Counted from the first letter of the stretch, positions 8,362-17,961 are shown. The stretch is 64,000 nucleotides of DNA from Gemmata massiliana (GCA_000531095.1 HG799467.1:298363-362362); one strand, 5' to 3'. Notes: generated from the sequence alone by a model not told the origin. A program made the numbers and translations.

Positions 8362-9828
8362 ATGAATCTCAGCGCGCGTACAGTTGCTCTCACGCTAGCC
8401 GGAGTGATCCCCGGCGTTGCACTCGCGTTGGCTGCTGCCCGGGTCGCCCCGACCGCCACAATCAGCCTCCCCGTACCCGAGGCGCGTGCGGCGAGCAGCG
8501 AAGGGGCCGGGAACGCTAACAGGCAAGCCATCGGTATGTCCGGGTGCCTCGCGGCGGCGTGTCACGGAGCGCCCGCGGGCAAGGTGCTGAACGGTGAGCG
8601 CGGGATCGATTGCTGGCAAAGCTCGGGGAGTTGTTGGGCCGCGGCCGATCCGCACACCGCGGCGTACAGCCTGTTGACCGACAACCCGCGGCGCCCGCTG
8701 AAGATCACGGCCGCGAAGATCATGGCGAAGTACGCGCCGGGGAAGAAGGCGACCGAGGACGCTCGCTGCCTCGCGTGCCACACCAATCCGGCGCTCGCGC
8801 GGGAGGAACTGATTCCCGATGCGAACGCTCTTGTATTGCGCGAGCAAGGGGTGAGTTGCGAGGCGTGCCACGGCAACGCCAGCGTGTGGCTCCAACCGCA
8901 CACCGCGTGGAAGGGAGATCGGGCGAAGGTCTACGCAGACACGGGAATGAAGCCGCTGTACGACCTGGGCGAGCGGGCGCTTGCGTGTGCCGGGTGTCAC
9001 GTCGGTGCCCCGGCCGAGAACGGGCTGCCGGTTCGTGACATGAATCACGACATGATTGCAGCCGGGCACCCGCGCCTGAACTTCGACTTCGCCGAGTACC
9101 AGCGCCGGTTGCCGCAACACTGGCAGGAGAAGGACCGCACGAAGAGCAGTTACTCGCCGATCGTGCCGAACGAGGCGAAGGTCTGGTTCGTCGGGCGCGT
9201 GGCCCACGCCGAGGCCGCGTGCAAGTTGCTCGAAGACCGCGCGAAACGGTCACTCGACGCGAACGAGCACCGAACGCCGTGGCCGGAGTTCGCCGAGTTC
9301 AACTGTGCGTCGTGCCACCACAACCTCCGCATACCGGGGAAGAGCGAGAAGTACGGCGACTGGCGGAAGAGTTCCGAGTACCTCGGCGAGCGCCCGATCG
9401 GTGTTCCCCCGTGGCAGATGATTTGGCCGCTGACGTCCGCGGCGGGCATCGAGTCGCCGAAGCGGGATCAGGCGCTCTTAAAGACTGTGGTTCTCGCAAT
9501 GGAGTCGCCGCGCCCCGCAAAGGCGGACAAGGCGCAAGGCGTTGCGAAAACCACAGGAGAGCAGGCCGGAAACTTGCGGCGCGAACTCGTGTCGCAGCCC
9601 GGTGAACAGGTCGAAGCGCGGGCACGAGCCTTCTTCCCCCGAGGGGCGCTGAACCTACCCGAGTGGGACAGCGCGACACAGGTGTTTTTCGGCCTCGCGG
9701 CGCTGGAATACGCTCGCGGGAAACCGAGCGACACCGTGGTGAAGAAGTACCGCAGCGGCGTGACCGCGTTCCGCGATCAGGACTGGGATCGGCTAGAGAG
9801 CGCTTTCAAAGCGATTCACGAGAAGTGA
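8362..9828 (+). CDS. Multihaem cytochrome c (c554-like), pentahaem with CX4CH site, copy 1
   Basis: 488 residues with an N-terminal export signal (hydrophobic LTLAGVIPGVALALAAA). Haem sites: a CX4CH (CLAAACH) near residue 62, then CLACH, CEACH, CAGCH and CASCH. Conserved family signatures shared with the next two genes are DPHTAAYSLL and MNHDMIAAGHPRL, whose His residues are likely haem ligands. The family resembles cytochrome c554-type proteins, periplasmic electron carriers or small oxidoreductases. It opens a three-gene operon; the next gene starts 20 bases after its stop. It is divergent from the NADH/decahaem operon, which suggests a shared respiratory role. Confidence 0.85.
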   Translation: MNLSARTVALTLAGVIPGVALALAAARVAPTATISLPVPEARAASSEGAGNANRQAIGMSGCLAAACHGAPAGKVLNGERGIDCWQSSGSCWAAADPHTAAYSLLTDNPRRPLKITAAKIMAKYAPGKKATEDARCLACHTNPALAREELIPDANALVLREQGVSCEACHGNASVWLQPHTAWKGDRAKVYADTGMKPLYDLGERALACAGCHVGAPAENGLPVRDMNHDMIAAGHPRLNFDFAEYQRRLPQHWQEKDRTKSSYSPIVPNEAKVWFVGRVAHAEAACKLLEDRAKRSLDANEHRTPWPEFAEFNCASCHHNLRIPGKSEKYGDWRKSSEYLGERPIGVPPWQMIWPLTSAAGIESPKRDQALLKTVVLAMESPRPAKADKAQGVAKTTGEQAGNLRRELVSQPGEQVEARARAFFPRGALNLPEWDSATQVFFGLAALEYARGKPSDTVVKKYRSGVTAFRDQDWDRLESAFKAIHEK

Positions 9829-9848
9829 CACCCAAACGGATTCCCCGC

Positions 9849-11396
9849 ATGGATGCGCCGGACACGAACCGCGGGTTTAACGTGCGTGCCGTTCCCCTCA
9901 TCGCGGTAACACTCGTCGCAATCGTCGCGGGCGTGTTCAACACGGCGCAGTCGCACCAACCACCGACCGCCGCGGTCGCGATCGTCGCACCAACAGCTAA
10001 ACCTTACGGCGTCGATAAGGTCGATTTCAAAGAGCCGTTCACGTACCGCGCGAGCACCTCGTGTTCGGCATCGGCGTGTCACGGTGGAGGGGCGATCGGG
10101 AAGGTCGGGAGCGAGCACTCGACCTGGGCGCGTGAAGCGGTTTCGGCCGGAACGAGCGACCCGCACTCCAAAGCGTACAGCGTGCTGTTCAACCCCGTCT
10201 CCGTGAAGATGGGCAAGGCGCTTGGAATCAAGGAGCCGCACAAGGACGCCCGGTGCCTCGCGTGTCACGCGGTCGATAGTGTGAAAGACTCCGCGACCCA
10301 CGACCAGATTCTGGCCGAGGGCGTCGGCTGCGGTGCGTGTCACGGTCCCGCGGACAAGTGGATCGCGGAGCACACGCTCCCGTCGTGGAAGATCCGTAGC
10401 AACCAGGAGAAGTGGACCGAGTTCGGGTTCGTGCCGACGAAGAACCTCGTGGCCCGTGCGCTGAACTGCGCGAGCTGCCACGTCGGGGACAGCGAGCGCG
10501 ACATGAACCACGACTTCATCGCGGCCGGGCACCCGCGGCTCGCGTTCGAGCCGGCCCGGTTCCACTTCCAACCGGATTACCGCAAGCACTGGACCGAAAA
10601 GGGCGATCCTCTCAGCTTTGAAGTGCGCATGTGGGTCATCGGGCAAGCCGCGACGCTGCGGGCGTCGGTGAACTTGCTCCACGAGCGGGCGAAGAAGGCC
10701 GACGCGCCGAACGAGAAGGCGCCGTGGCCGGAGTTCAGCGGTTACAGTTGCTACGCCTGCCACCAAACGATCGGTGACACGGAAACACGCGGGAGCCTGA
10801 GTGCGACTCCGCGCACGCCCGGCGTGCCGGGGTGGGAGGTCTGGTCGAACACGACGGTTGATGTGGCGGCGAAGTCTTGCGAACTCGCGTTCCCCGGGCT
10901 AAGCTCGCCCGAGTTACGCGACGTGAAGCTGCCGGCGGTCGAGGAACTACGCAAGTTCATGGGGGCGAAGCGGGCGCCCGCGCCGGGCGAGGTCGCGAAG
11001 CGTGCGAAAGCGGCCGTGGTCGAACTCGATACGTGGCTCGCGCACCTGCAAGCCGCCGAGGACCGCGGGCCGAGCTTCGTCGGGCGCGACGCGCCCGCGA
11101 AAATCGCACACCGGCTCGCGACAAATGCTCTATCTTCGGACGGGAAGGTGCTCGCGGATCACGACTGGGATTCACTGGCGGCGAACTACCTGGGCACGGC
11201 GGCCATGTACCACGCGGCCGGCGGTAAAGCGGGAACAGGTGCCGGGTGGCACGACCCGCTGACCGCGATCGACAAGAAACTGCGGTTCCCGCCGATCGCG
11301 AACGGGCCGGTGAAGTTCGACCGGCTCAGACTGGACCCGATCCGCGACAGCTTCGAGTCACTGCGCAACAAGACGGGCACACCGGAGGGGAAGTGA
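9849..11396 (+). CDS. Multihaem cytochrome c (c554-like), pentahaem with CX4CH site, copy 2
   Basis: 515 residues from ATG 9849 (MDAPDTNRG); the frame is open upstream only because it overlaps the previous gene. A membrane/export segment follows (PLIAVTLVAIVAGVFN). Haem sites: CX4CH (CSASACH), CLACH, CGACH, CASCH, CYACH. Shared signatures: DPHSKAYSVLF and MNHDFIAAGHPRL. The C-terminal third is helical and haem-free. Paralogue of the preceding gene, with the same unusual first haem site. Its stop overlaps the next start by one base (TGATG), so the two are translationally coupled. Confidence 0.85.
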   Translation: MDAPDTNRGFNVRAVPLIAVTLVAIVAGVFNTAQSHQPPTAAVAIVAPTAKPYGVDKVDFKEPFTYRASTSCSASACHGGGAIGKVGSEHSTWAREAVSAGTSDPHSKAYSVLFNPVSVKMGKALGIKEPHKDARCLACHAVDSVKDSATHDQILAEGVGCGACHGPADKWIAEHTLPSWKIRSNQEKWTEFGFVPTKNLVARALNCASCHVGDSERDMNHDFIAAGHPRLAFEPARFHFQPDYRKHWTEKGDPLSFEVRMWVIGQAATLRASVNLLHERAKKADAPNEKAPWPEFSGYSCYACHQTIGDTETRGSLSATPRTPGVPGWEVWSNTTVDVAAKSCELAFPGLSSPELRDVKLPAVEELRKFMGAKRAPAPGEVAKRAKAAVVELDTWLAHLQAAEDRGPSFVGRDAPAKIAHRLATNALSSDGKVLADHDWDSLAANYLGTAAMYHAAGGKAGTGAGWHDPLTAIDKKLRFPPIANGPVKFDRLRLDPIRDSFESLRNKTGTPEGK

Positions 11397-13162
11397 TGAC
11401 GACGGGATACGCGGGTCGGGCCGCGCGCGCGGTCGGGCTAGCGGGGGCGTTCGCCGGCCTCGTGATCGGGCTCGTCGTTTCCTCCGCGTCGGTGCGGCCG
11501 GTGGGCGCCACGCAGAAGGACGAAAAGAAAGCCGATTACCCACGCCCGGGCGCCTCGGACAAGGCACAGCACGGTCTGCTCGGCGCGGCCGAGTGCAAGA
11601 ACTGTCACTCGGAAACCAAACCGCAGGATAAGGAACTGTACCAACAGACGAAAGGGTACGAGTTCATTCGGTTGTCTGAGAACATCATCTGGAGCACCCA
11701 CGACCTGCACTCCACTGCGTACCGAAGTCTCTTGACCGACCGAACCGTCAAGAACAAGAAGGACAAGCCGAACGCGACCGCGCAGCGGATGGAAGACAAC
11801 CTGCGGAAGTACAAGGGCGACACGTACACGGTCGCGAACGACATCGGGTGCTTGGCGTGCCACGCGAGTACCAAAGCGCCGTTGGCGCGAACCCCGCACA
11901 CCGAATGGAAACCGACCTCGTTCTCGACCACCGAGGGCGTCGGGTGCGAGATGTGCCACGGGCACGGCACCATGTACGAGCGAACGCACCGGGCCAGCCG
12001 CGACGACGATACCCCCAACCCGCCGACGGAAAAGGTGGTGGACTGGCGGAGCTTCCCGACCGCGCTCAAGAGCGAATGGGGGCTGACCAACTTGCGCGAC
12101 CCGGCCACGGCGACGCACACGTGCGCCTCGTGCCACATCGGGAACAAGGACGAGGGCCGGTTCGTCACCCACGATTGGTACGCGGCCGGGCACCCGCCGC
12201 TCCCGCCACTCGACCTGATGGCCTACGCCCGTGAGCAACCCCGGCACTGGGGCTTCGCGCACGAGATGCCGTACATCACCAGCCTCGCGAGCAAGGCCGC
12301 GACAAAGGACAAGGCCTTCGCCCTGTACCACTACCGACAGGACGAGTCGTTCGTCGCCCGACGGTTCGCCGAGTCGTCGCTCGCCACTCTCGGCGCAACA
12401 GCGAGCCTCGGCTCGCAACTCGCTGCCGACGCGAAGGCCAAGGCCGATGGCCTCGATTTCGCCGCGTTCGACTGCTACTCGTGCCACCACAATTTGAAGT
12501 ACCCCAGCGAGCGCCAGGACCGCGGGTACGTCGGGCGCCCCGGGCGCCCGCTCTACCGCCCGGCCGCGTTCGCGCTCGCCCGGCTCGTTCTCAGCCACGC
12601 GGCCGGGATGAAGGGGCCGGACCTCAAGACCGCAGTGGCCGAACTCGACGCGGCCGAACTCGCGCTGGCCGATGCGTTCACCGCCAAGACCTACGGCGAC
12701 CCGGACAAGGTCAAAACGGCGACCGCGAACATCGCCAAGTGGAGCGAGGACGTGCGGAAGAAGCTCGAAGCCGTGCGGTACACGCCCGAGGAGACCAAGC
12801 GGTTGTTTGAAATGGTCAAGGCCGCCGCGACCGACGAGAAGAGGCCCGTCGGTGACCCGGAAGTGGCACAGCTCTACACATGGGCCATCGAAACGCTGTT
12901 CATCGACTTGCAGTCGAAGGAAAAAACGGACAAGCGGGAGGAACCGAAGGCGCTAATCGAGATGCGGACCAAACTCGACGGTACGATCGTGACGCGGCTC
13001 CGGCCGAACGCGGCCTTCTATTACGAGCAGGGCGTGACCGGCGGTATTCCCGGGCCGACCGTCGAATCGGTCGATAACCGGCTCAAGGTGCGCATGGAAA
13101 CGTTCAACTCGTTCCGCCGCGACCCGTTCCGCAAGGCGCTGGGAGAAATCAAGCTCCCGTAA
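11396..13162 (+). CDS. Multihaem cytochrome c (c554-like), pentahaem, copy 3
   Basis: 588 residues. The ATG at 11396 overlaps the previous stop and is preceded by a strong GGAGGGG ribosome site. The signal sequence is AVGLAGAFAGLVIGLVVSSAS. Haem sites are all canonical: CKNCH, CLACH, CEMCH, CASCH, CYSCH. Signatures DLHSTAYRSLL and VTHDWYAAGHPPL place it in the same family as the two upstream genes, but the first site is CXXCH rather than CX4CH. It also has a longer Lys-rich C-terminal part with no haem site. Last gene of the operon; a strong hairpin follows at 13177-13217. Confidence 0.85.
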   Translation: MTTGYAGRAARAVGLAGAFAGLVIGLVVSSASVRPVGATQKDEKKADYPRPGASDKAQHGLLGAAECKNCHSETKPQDKELYQQTKGYEFIRLSENIIWSTHDLHSTAYRSLLTDRTVKNKKDKPNATAQRMEDNLRKYKGDTYTVANDIGCLACHASTKAPLARTPHTEWKPTSFSTTEGVGCEMCHGHGTMYERTHRASRDDDTPNPPTEKVVDWRSFPTALKSEWGLTNLRDPATATHTCASCHIGNKDEGRFVTHDWYAAGHPPLPPLDLMAYAREQPRHWGFAHEMPYITSLASKAATKDKAFALYHYRQDESFVARRFAESSLATLGATASLGSQLAADAKAKADGLDFAAFDCYSCHHNLKYPSERQDRGYVGRPGRPLYRPAAFALARLVLSHAAGMKGPDLKTAVAELDAAELALADAFTAKTYGDPDKVKTATANIAKWSEDVRKKLEAVRYTPEETKRLFEMVKAAATDEKRPVGDPEVAQLYTWAIETLFIDLQSKEKTDKREEPKALIEMRTKLDGTIVTRLRPNAAFYYEQGVTGGIPGPTVESVDNRLKVRMETFNSFRRDPFRKALGEIKLP

Positions 13163-13170
13163 GGTGGCAC

Positions 13171-13217
13171 AAAAACGCGAGGGGGTGACCGCATCAGGTT
13201 TGCGGTCACCCCCTCGC
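13171..13217. terminator. Bidirectional terminator between convergent genes
   Basis: Perfect 17-bp stem, 13177-13193 with 13201-13217, and a 7-base loop. The run of A at 13171-13175 reads as a T-tract on the minus strand, so it is a rho-independent terminator for the Ig-repeat gene and a hairpin stop for the cytochrome operon. Confidence 0.85.
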
Positions 13218-13241
13218 TGCTTTACATCGTCAATTTCGTAA

Positions 13242-15041
13242 TCAGCTCACTACGACGGATTGTGGTGAGCCGAGGGTTGCCACGTTTCCGGCGTTGTCGG
13301 TTGCCTTCGCGTTCACAGTGTAGGTGCCGGGGACCGTGAGGGCGTAGCTCCAGGTCGCGAAGTTGTCCGTTGTCGTGGCCAGGAGGAACACTTCCGTCGC
13401 GCTGTCGAACGCGCTGCCGGAGTAGTACATCCCGGTGCCGTTCACGTCCAGAATGCTGACCTCCACCTTCTGGACGCCCGACGCGCCGGCCGTGTCGCTG
13501 CTCGTTCCGGTGACCTCGGCGGTGCCGGTTGCGTCTACCGTTACCGCGGGCGGGGTCGTGTCGTACACGAAGCTGAACTGGTTCGTCGCGTTCTGGTTGC
13601 CCGCCACGTCGACCGCGGCGCCCGCCGGGACCGAGACCGTGACGGTGCCGTCCGCAGTCGGGGTCACGTCGATCGTGAAGACCCGGCCCGTGGTCACGGT
13701 CTGGAAGTTCGACTTCGTCCCGTTCGTGACGGTGACGTCGTCCGTGGTGAAGTCGGTCACGTCCTCGCTGAAGGTGATCGTCACCGTCACGAGGCCCTGG
13801 TTCGTCGGGACGCTCGGGCTCGTGGTGAAGACGATGGTCGGCGCGGCCGCGTCGACTATCAACCCGGTCGCGTTCGACGCTGAGCCGATGTTGCCGGCCG
13901 CGTCGGTGGCGGTCACGGAAACCGAGTACGTGCCGTCGGCGAGTGCGTCGGTGAGGTTCACGCCCCAAGTGGTGCCGGACACGGACGCTGTGTAAAGGCT
14001 CCCGTTGACGGTCACCTGCACGGTCGCCGACGAGTCGTCCACGGTGCCGGTGATGGTCGGGCTCGCGCTGTTGGTCGTCAGCGCGTTGATTGCGACGACC
14101 GGGGCCACGCTGTCGTAGGTCAGTTCCACGGTGTTCGACAGCAGGTTCCCGTTGCCGTTCGCGTCGACCGCGGCGTTCGCGCCGACCGTCACGGACACGG
14201 CCCCTTGGCCCGTCGGGGTGACCTCGATCAGGTACACCCGGGCGTCCTGTGCGGTGAACGACGTGATGGTGCCGTTGTTCACCGTGACGTCCGATGCGTC
14301 GAACCCGGTCACGTCCGCGTCGAAGGTGACCGTCAGCGCAATGGGGCTGGTGTTGGTCTGGGCCGGGACCGTGGTCGTCACGAGGACCGTCGGACCCGAG
14401 TCGCTCGTGTCCACGGTCGGGCGCGTGCCGCTGGTGACGCCGATCGTTGCCGGGCGCGCGATGGTGGACCCGCGGTTCTCGAAGTAGTCGCTGCCCGCGG
14501 GGTTGAAGATACCGAAGTCCGTGACACCGATGCTCGACGCGATCACGGTGTCGTCGCCGGCGCCGGTGTCGAGGTACACGTACCGGCGGAACACGGACCC
14601 GTTGAGGATCACGGTGTCGTTACCGGCCCCGGTCGCCAGGGTGCTCTCGGAGCGGTGCCCGGCGTCCGAAATGCCCAAGGTGTCGTTCCCGTCGCCCGTG
14701 TCGACGTTGAGCGTGCCCTTGTTGCGCGTGCTCGTCACGAGCAGTTGGTCGTCGCCCCCGAACATCCGGATGTAGAGGTCGTGCTTGATCCCGCTCACCG
14801 AGATCGGACCGGCCTGCCCGTTGATCGTGGTCGTGTCGTCGAGCGCGCGGATGGTCACGCTGCTGCGGCCGGTGCCCGCGATCCAGATCTGGTTGCCCAG
14901 GTCGTCGCCCGCGACGTAGAGCGTACCGTCGAACAACATGACTTGCACGTTACCGGCCGGGACCGTGCGGTCTTCTAACCACTCCACACGGGGTACGAAC
15001 CGTCCAGTCTTCGGCCGCTCACCACGTTCGCCCAAATTCAT
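13242..15041 (-). CDS. Extracellular Ig-like repeat protein with RTX-like segment
   Basis: 599 residues. The N-terminus carries FVPRVEWLEDRTVPA, a motif seen at the start of many large exported planctomycete proteins; no classical signal peptide is needed to recognise it. Residues about 90-190 have degenerate RTX-like Asp/Gly turns (FGGDDQLL, TGDGNDTL, GAGDDTV), possibly calcium binding. From about 225 to the end there are alternating bacterial Ig-like modules: two Big_12-like units (VTGFDASDVTVNNGTI; VTDFTTDDVTVTNGT) and Big_13-like units (ADGTYSVSVTATDAAGN). Expected to be a surface or matrix adhesin. The promoter should lie in 15042-15298. It converges on the cytochrome operon. Confidence 0.82.
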   Translation of the reverse strand: MNLGERGERPKTGRFVPRVEWLEDRTVPAGNVQVMLFDGTLYVAGDDLGNQIWIAGTGRSSVTIRALDDTTTINGQAGPISVSGIKHDLYIRMFGGDDQLLVTSTRNKGTLNVDTGDGNDTLGISDAGHRSESTLATGAGNDTVILNGSVFRRYVYLDTGAGDDTVIASSIGVTDFGIFNPAGSDYFENRGSTIARPATIGVTSGTRPTVDTSDSGPTVLVTTTVPAQTNTSPIALTVTFDADVTGFDASDVTVNNGTITSFTAQDARVYLIEVTPTGQGAVSVTVGANAAVDANGNGNLLSNTVELTYDSVAPVVAINALTTNSASPTITGTVDDSSATVQVTVNGSLYTASVSGTTWGVNLTDALADGTYSVSVTATDAAGNIGSASNATGLIVDAAAPTIVFTTSPSVPTNQGLVTVTITFSEDVTDFTTDDVTVTNGTKSNFQTVTTGRVFTIDVTPTADGTVTVSVPAGAAVDVAGNQNATNQFSFVYDTTPPAVTVDATGTAEVTGTSSDTAGASGVQKVEVSILDVNGTGMYYSGSAFDSATEVFLLATTTDNFATWSYALTVPGTYTVNAKATDNAGNVATLGSPQSVVVS

Positions 15042-15194
15042 GTTGATTCGCCCTAGTGAAAAATCGGTCCCGGACGGCTCGGGGCGGAACCGTTACCCGG
15101 AAGCTAAACGGAGGCGCGGACCGGACGCGGACCGCACCGGCAGCGATTTAACTGTTCTGTTAGCACGGAGTATCGTGCGGAAATGATGAGAAAT

Positions 15195-15228
15195 GCTCCG
15201 CAACTTACAATTGTGTCAGTTGCGGAGC
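15195..15228 (-). terminator. Hairpin downstream of the Rieske gene
   Basis: An 11-bp perfect stem (15195-15205 / 15218-15228, GCTCCGCAACT) with a 12-base loop lies just after the end of the Rieske oxygenase gene on the minus strand and before the Ig-repeat gene. There is no clear T-tract, so it may be factor-dependent or a processing hairpin. Confidence 0.5.
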
Positions 15229-15298
15229 TTTGTGCAATTAAGAACTAATGAGAGTGGCCGCCTTTTGTGCAGCGCGGACAAATTCTGAACGCGCCGCG

Positions 15299-16453
15299 CT
15301 ACCCGGCGCAGACCCCGTTCGCGCGCGCGCCTTCGGGCGCGGGCACCTGGGGCAGTTCGCGCGGGCCGCGCGCGTTGTCGAGCACGAACTTCTGGAAGTG
15401 GTACACGCGCTCCTCGCGCGTGCCGATCACCCCGGGGTGCGGGCTGACCTCCATCCCGCGCTGCACGCCCGCGTAGATCGACCCGTCCTCGGCGAACACC
15501 TTCTTGGCGATCATCGTCGAGATGGACCGGAGCGCGCGGTACAGCGCCCACGCCAGCGGGTTCTGCCGGTGCCCGCGCAGCGTGAAGAAGATGGACCGGT
15601 AGCGGCACGACGTCGGGCCGGTCGGGAACACGCACTGCATCATGCGGAACGAGTCGAGCGAACTGCCGGTCGCGTGCGGGTGCAGCACGCGGTGCCAGTA
15701 TTCGTTGGTCACCGGCTCACCCATTCGGCGCACGATCCAGTCTTGCGCGTAGGTCGCGAACTCGCGCGGCGGGACCGTTTTGAACGACGTGAACCGGTCG
15801 GTCAGTTCGTGCCACGCATTTTCTTCCTGCGGGAACTCTTTGAACGTGTAGGGGTGGACTTCCGGGATGTGGTACGACTCCAGCGAGTTCTCGAGCACCA
15901 CCTTCCAGTTGCACGCGAAGTCCTTCTCCCACGTCCCGGCGTGCCGGTACGCCCCACCGTAGTCCTGCCACACGTCCCACAGCGGACCGATCCACTCGCG
16001 GAGCGACGGGCCGCTCTCGTTGAAGTTGACGAACACGAGGTCGCCGCACGTGTCTACGCGGAACCGGCGCAGGCACGAGTTGTCGCGGTCCCAGGGGCGG
16101 AACGCCTTCGCGTCCGGGATCTTCCCCGTACCACCGTCCTTGTTGAATTCCCACCCGTGGTACTGGCAGCGGAGCTTCTCCGCGTTCCCGCGTGCTTTGT
16201 CCGTCAGGCGGCTGTGGCGGTGCGGGCACACGTTCAGGAACGCGCGCAGTTCGCCGTCGAAGTTGCGGATCAGGATCGGCGTGTCGAGCAGGTCGAACGT
16301 GAGGAAGTCGCCCGGTTTCGCGAGGTCGCTTTTCACAGCGAGAGGGTGCCAGGCCGGATGAAAGAGGTGACGGAGTTCCGCGCGGTACTGTTCTTCGGAC
16401 GTATAGTGGTGCGGCCGCAGGAGGTGCTTGAGGTGGTGCTGATTGGTGAACAT
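15299..16453 (-). CDS. Rieske non-haem iron oxygenase, alpha-subunit type
   Basis: 384 residues. The Rieske [2Fe-2S] motif is C-P-H, 17 residues, then C-Q-Y-H-G-W (about residues 76-99). The mononuclear iron site is in ENSLESYHIPEVHP (Asn/Glu-x-x-His-x4-His). Overall length and layout match ring-hydroxylating dioxygenase or choline/carnitine monooxygenase alpha subunits. The reductase partner is not visible here, and the substrate cannot be deduced. ATG at 16453. It stands alone between the Ig-repeat gene and the SppA-like gene, with 135 bases upstream for a promoter. Confidence 0.88.
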   Translation of the reverse strand: MFTNQHHLKHLLRPHHYTSEEQYRAELRHLFHPAWHPLAVKSDLAKPGDFLTFDLLDTPILIRNFDGELRAFLNVCPHRHSRLTDKARGNAEKLRCQYHGWEFNKDGGTGKIPDAKAFRPWDRDNSCLRRFRVDTCGDLVFVNFNESGPSLREWIGPLWDVWQDYGGAYRHAGTWEKDFACNWKVVLENSLESYHIPEVHPYTFKEFPQEENAWHELTDRFTSFKTVPPREFATYAQDWIVRRMGEPVTNEYWHRVLHPHATGSSLDSFRMMQCVFPTGPTSCRYRSIFFTLRGHRQNPLAWALYRALRSISTMIAKKVFAEDGSIYAGVQRGMEVSPHPGVIGTREERVYHFQKFVLDNARGPRELPQVPAPEGARANGVCAG

Positions 16454-16588
16454 CGTTGCAACGCGGCGCGTGGGATTCGGAACACGATACGCGGAACCGG
16501 TGTAACTGGGATACCTCCCAGAACCCGCAACCTTTGTATCTTTCTATTCAGTGTTCCGAATTCCACGCGCCGCGCCAGATATTTCCGC

Positions 16589-17623
16589 TTATTTGCCGCC
16601 CAACTTCTCAATCGAGAGTTCCGGCTGCCACAGGCTCAGGAACGTGGGCATCTTCGCGCGGTCGAGGCCCGGCAGACTCGGGAACAGCCCCGACCCCTGG
16701 AGCGGCACGTTGGCGGTGACCGCGTAGATGGAGCGGGCCGGGTCGTTAGTGCGGCGGTACATCACCGCACCGGGCCGCACGTTCGTGCCGGGGCAGCCGA
16801 TCCCCGCCGCGAGTTGCAGCGCTTCGTCCAGGTCGCCGATGTGGTCGACCAACCCGCGTGCCTTCGCCTGCGAGCCGGTGAAGATGCGGCCGTCGAACGC
16901 GGTCGCGTCCGTTGCGGCCGGGCGCGACCGCTTCACATCGGCAATGATCTGGTTGTGGAACTCGTCGGCCATCGCCTGGAGGATGGCTTTTTCCCCTTCG
17001 GTCAGCGCCCGGGCGGAGGTGCCGATGTCGGAGAACTCGCCCGACTTGATCGCTTGCGGAATTACGTTGAACTGCGCCATCAGGTCGCGCAGGTTGAACA
17101 AATTGAGGATCACCCCGAGTCCGCCGGTGACGGTGGCGGGACCGGCGACGATTTGGTCGGCGCCGGCTGCCAAGTAATAAGCGCCGCCCGCAGCGGTATC
17201 CATCAAGCACGCGACCACGGGCAGGTGCGTGCGCTCTTTGAACCGTTCGAGATCGTGCCGCATCGAAATACACGCCGCGACGCCGCCGCCGGGGCTGTTA
17301 ATGCGGAGCACGACGGCCTTTACGCACGTGTCGCAGGCGACCGCTTCGAGTTTCTCGCGAAACAGAGCGACCGGGTTTTCGCCACACGATAACGGGCCGA
17401 CGAACGGAGTGTTAAGAATCAGACCATCGACATCAACTATCGCGATCCGGCTCGCGCCGGGTTGGACGACAACTGGTTTAACGGGACCGGCACTGGGGCT
17501 GACCGGGGGCGTATCGAGGCGGGTTTCGACCTGCCCCGCGACCCGGGTCTTGACCACAAAACGGTCACTCCCACACCCCACGAGGAGCGGAATTGTCAGA
17601 ATTGCAAGAAAAATATTGCGCAT
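16589..17623 (-). CDS. SppA/S49-family lipoprotein, catalytic Ser and Lys apparently missing
   Basis: 344 residues with a lipoprotein signal (LLVGC, Cys17). The S49 peptidase core is clear: VDVDGLI, RINSPGGGV, TAAGGAYYLAAGADQIVA and TVTGGLGV. Known SppA uses a Ser-Lys dyad (Ser147/Lys199 in Bacillus subtilis). Here the serine position (usually ASGGYY) reads AGGAYY, with Gly146. The lysine position (usually SGxxKDIG) reads SGEFSDIG, with Ser198, exactly 52 residues later, the same spacing as in B. subtilis. It may be an inactive scaffold or use other residues. ATG at 17623 is divergent from the lipid synthase. Confidence 0.82.
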   Translation of the reverse strand: MRNIFLAILTIPLLVGCGSDRFVVKTRVAGQVETRLDTPPVSPSAGPVKPVVVQPGASRIAIVDVDGLILNTPFVGPLSCGENPVALFREKLEAVACDTCVKAVVLRINSPGGGVAACISMRHDLERFKERTHLPVVACLMDTAAGGAYYLAAGADQIVAGPATVTGGLGVILNLFNLRDLMAQFNVIPQAIKSGEFSDIGTSARALTEGEKAILQAMADEFHNQIIADVKRSRPAATDATAFDGRIFTGSQAKARGLVDHIGDLDEALQLAAGIGCPGTNVRPGAVMYRRTNDPARSIYAVTANVPLQGSGLFPSLPGLDRAKMPTFLSLWQPELSIEKLGGK

Positions 17624-17961
17624 GCTCCGTCCCCGTCTTTCGATCCGTGAATTGCCTCTTGCGCCCGTGTTATCGGTACAACCGCCCTTGCCGAATTACC
17701 CTAATTCCGACACAACAGTTGAACTTGTTACAACCTGCCCTTTGGGAGTGTGCCGCGGGACCGTTCCAGGGACTTCCATTTGAACTAAGTCCTAATGTGC
17801 CATAGGTCTCCACACTGCCCAGTTTGCCAAACTGACGTTGACTTCCGATACTGACGGTTAAGGCGCAGCCGAATGTCGGCCCTGATGCGCCATTGGTGCC
17901 GGAGCGTGAACCGGCGAACCGACATCCCCGGACAGGGAGGTCCAGCCCTTCGAGGCGAGTG
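17624..17961. promoter_or_regulatory. 338-bp divergent promoter region with 15-bp palindrome
   Basis: It lies between the SppA-like gene and the lipid synthase. CAGTTTGCCAAACTG at 17820-17834 is a perfect palindrome about 130 bases before the synthase ATG, operator-sized. Two related 16-mers (near 17791 and 17880; CCTAATGTGCCATAGG and CCTGATGCGCCATTGG) flank it. No sure -35/-10 was assigned and no small gene is convincing. Confidence 0.35.
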
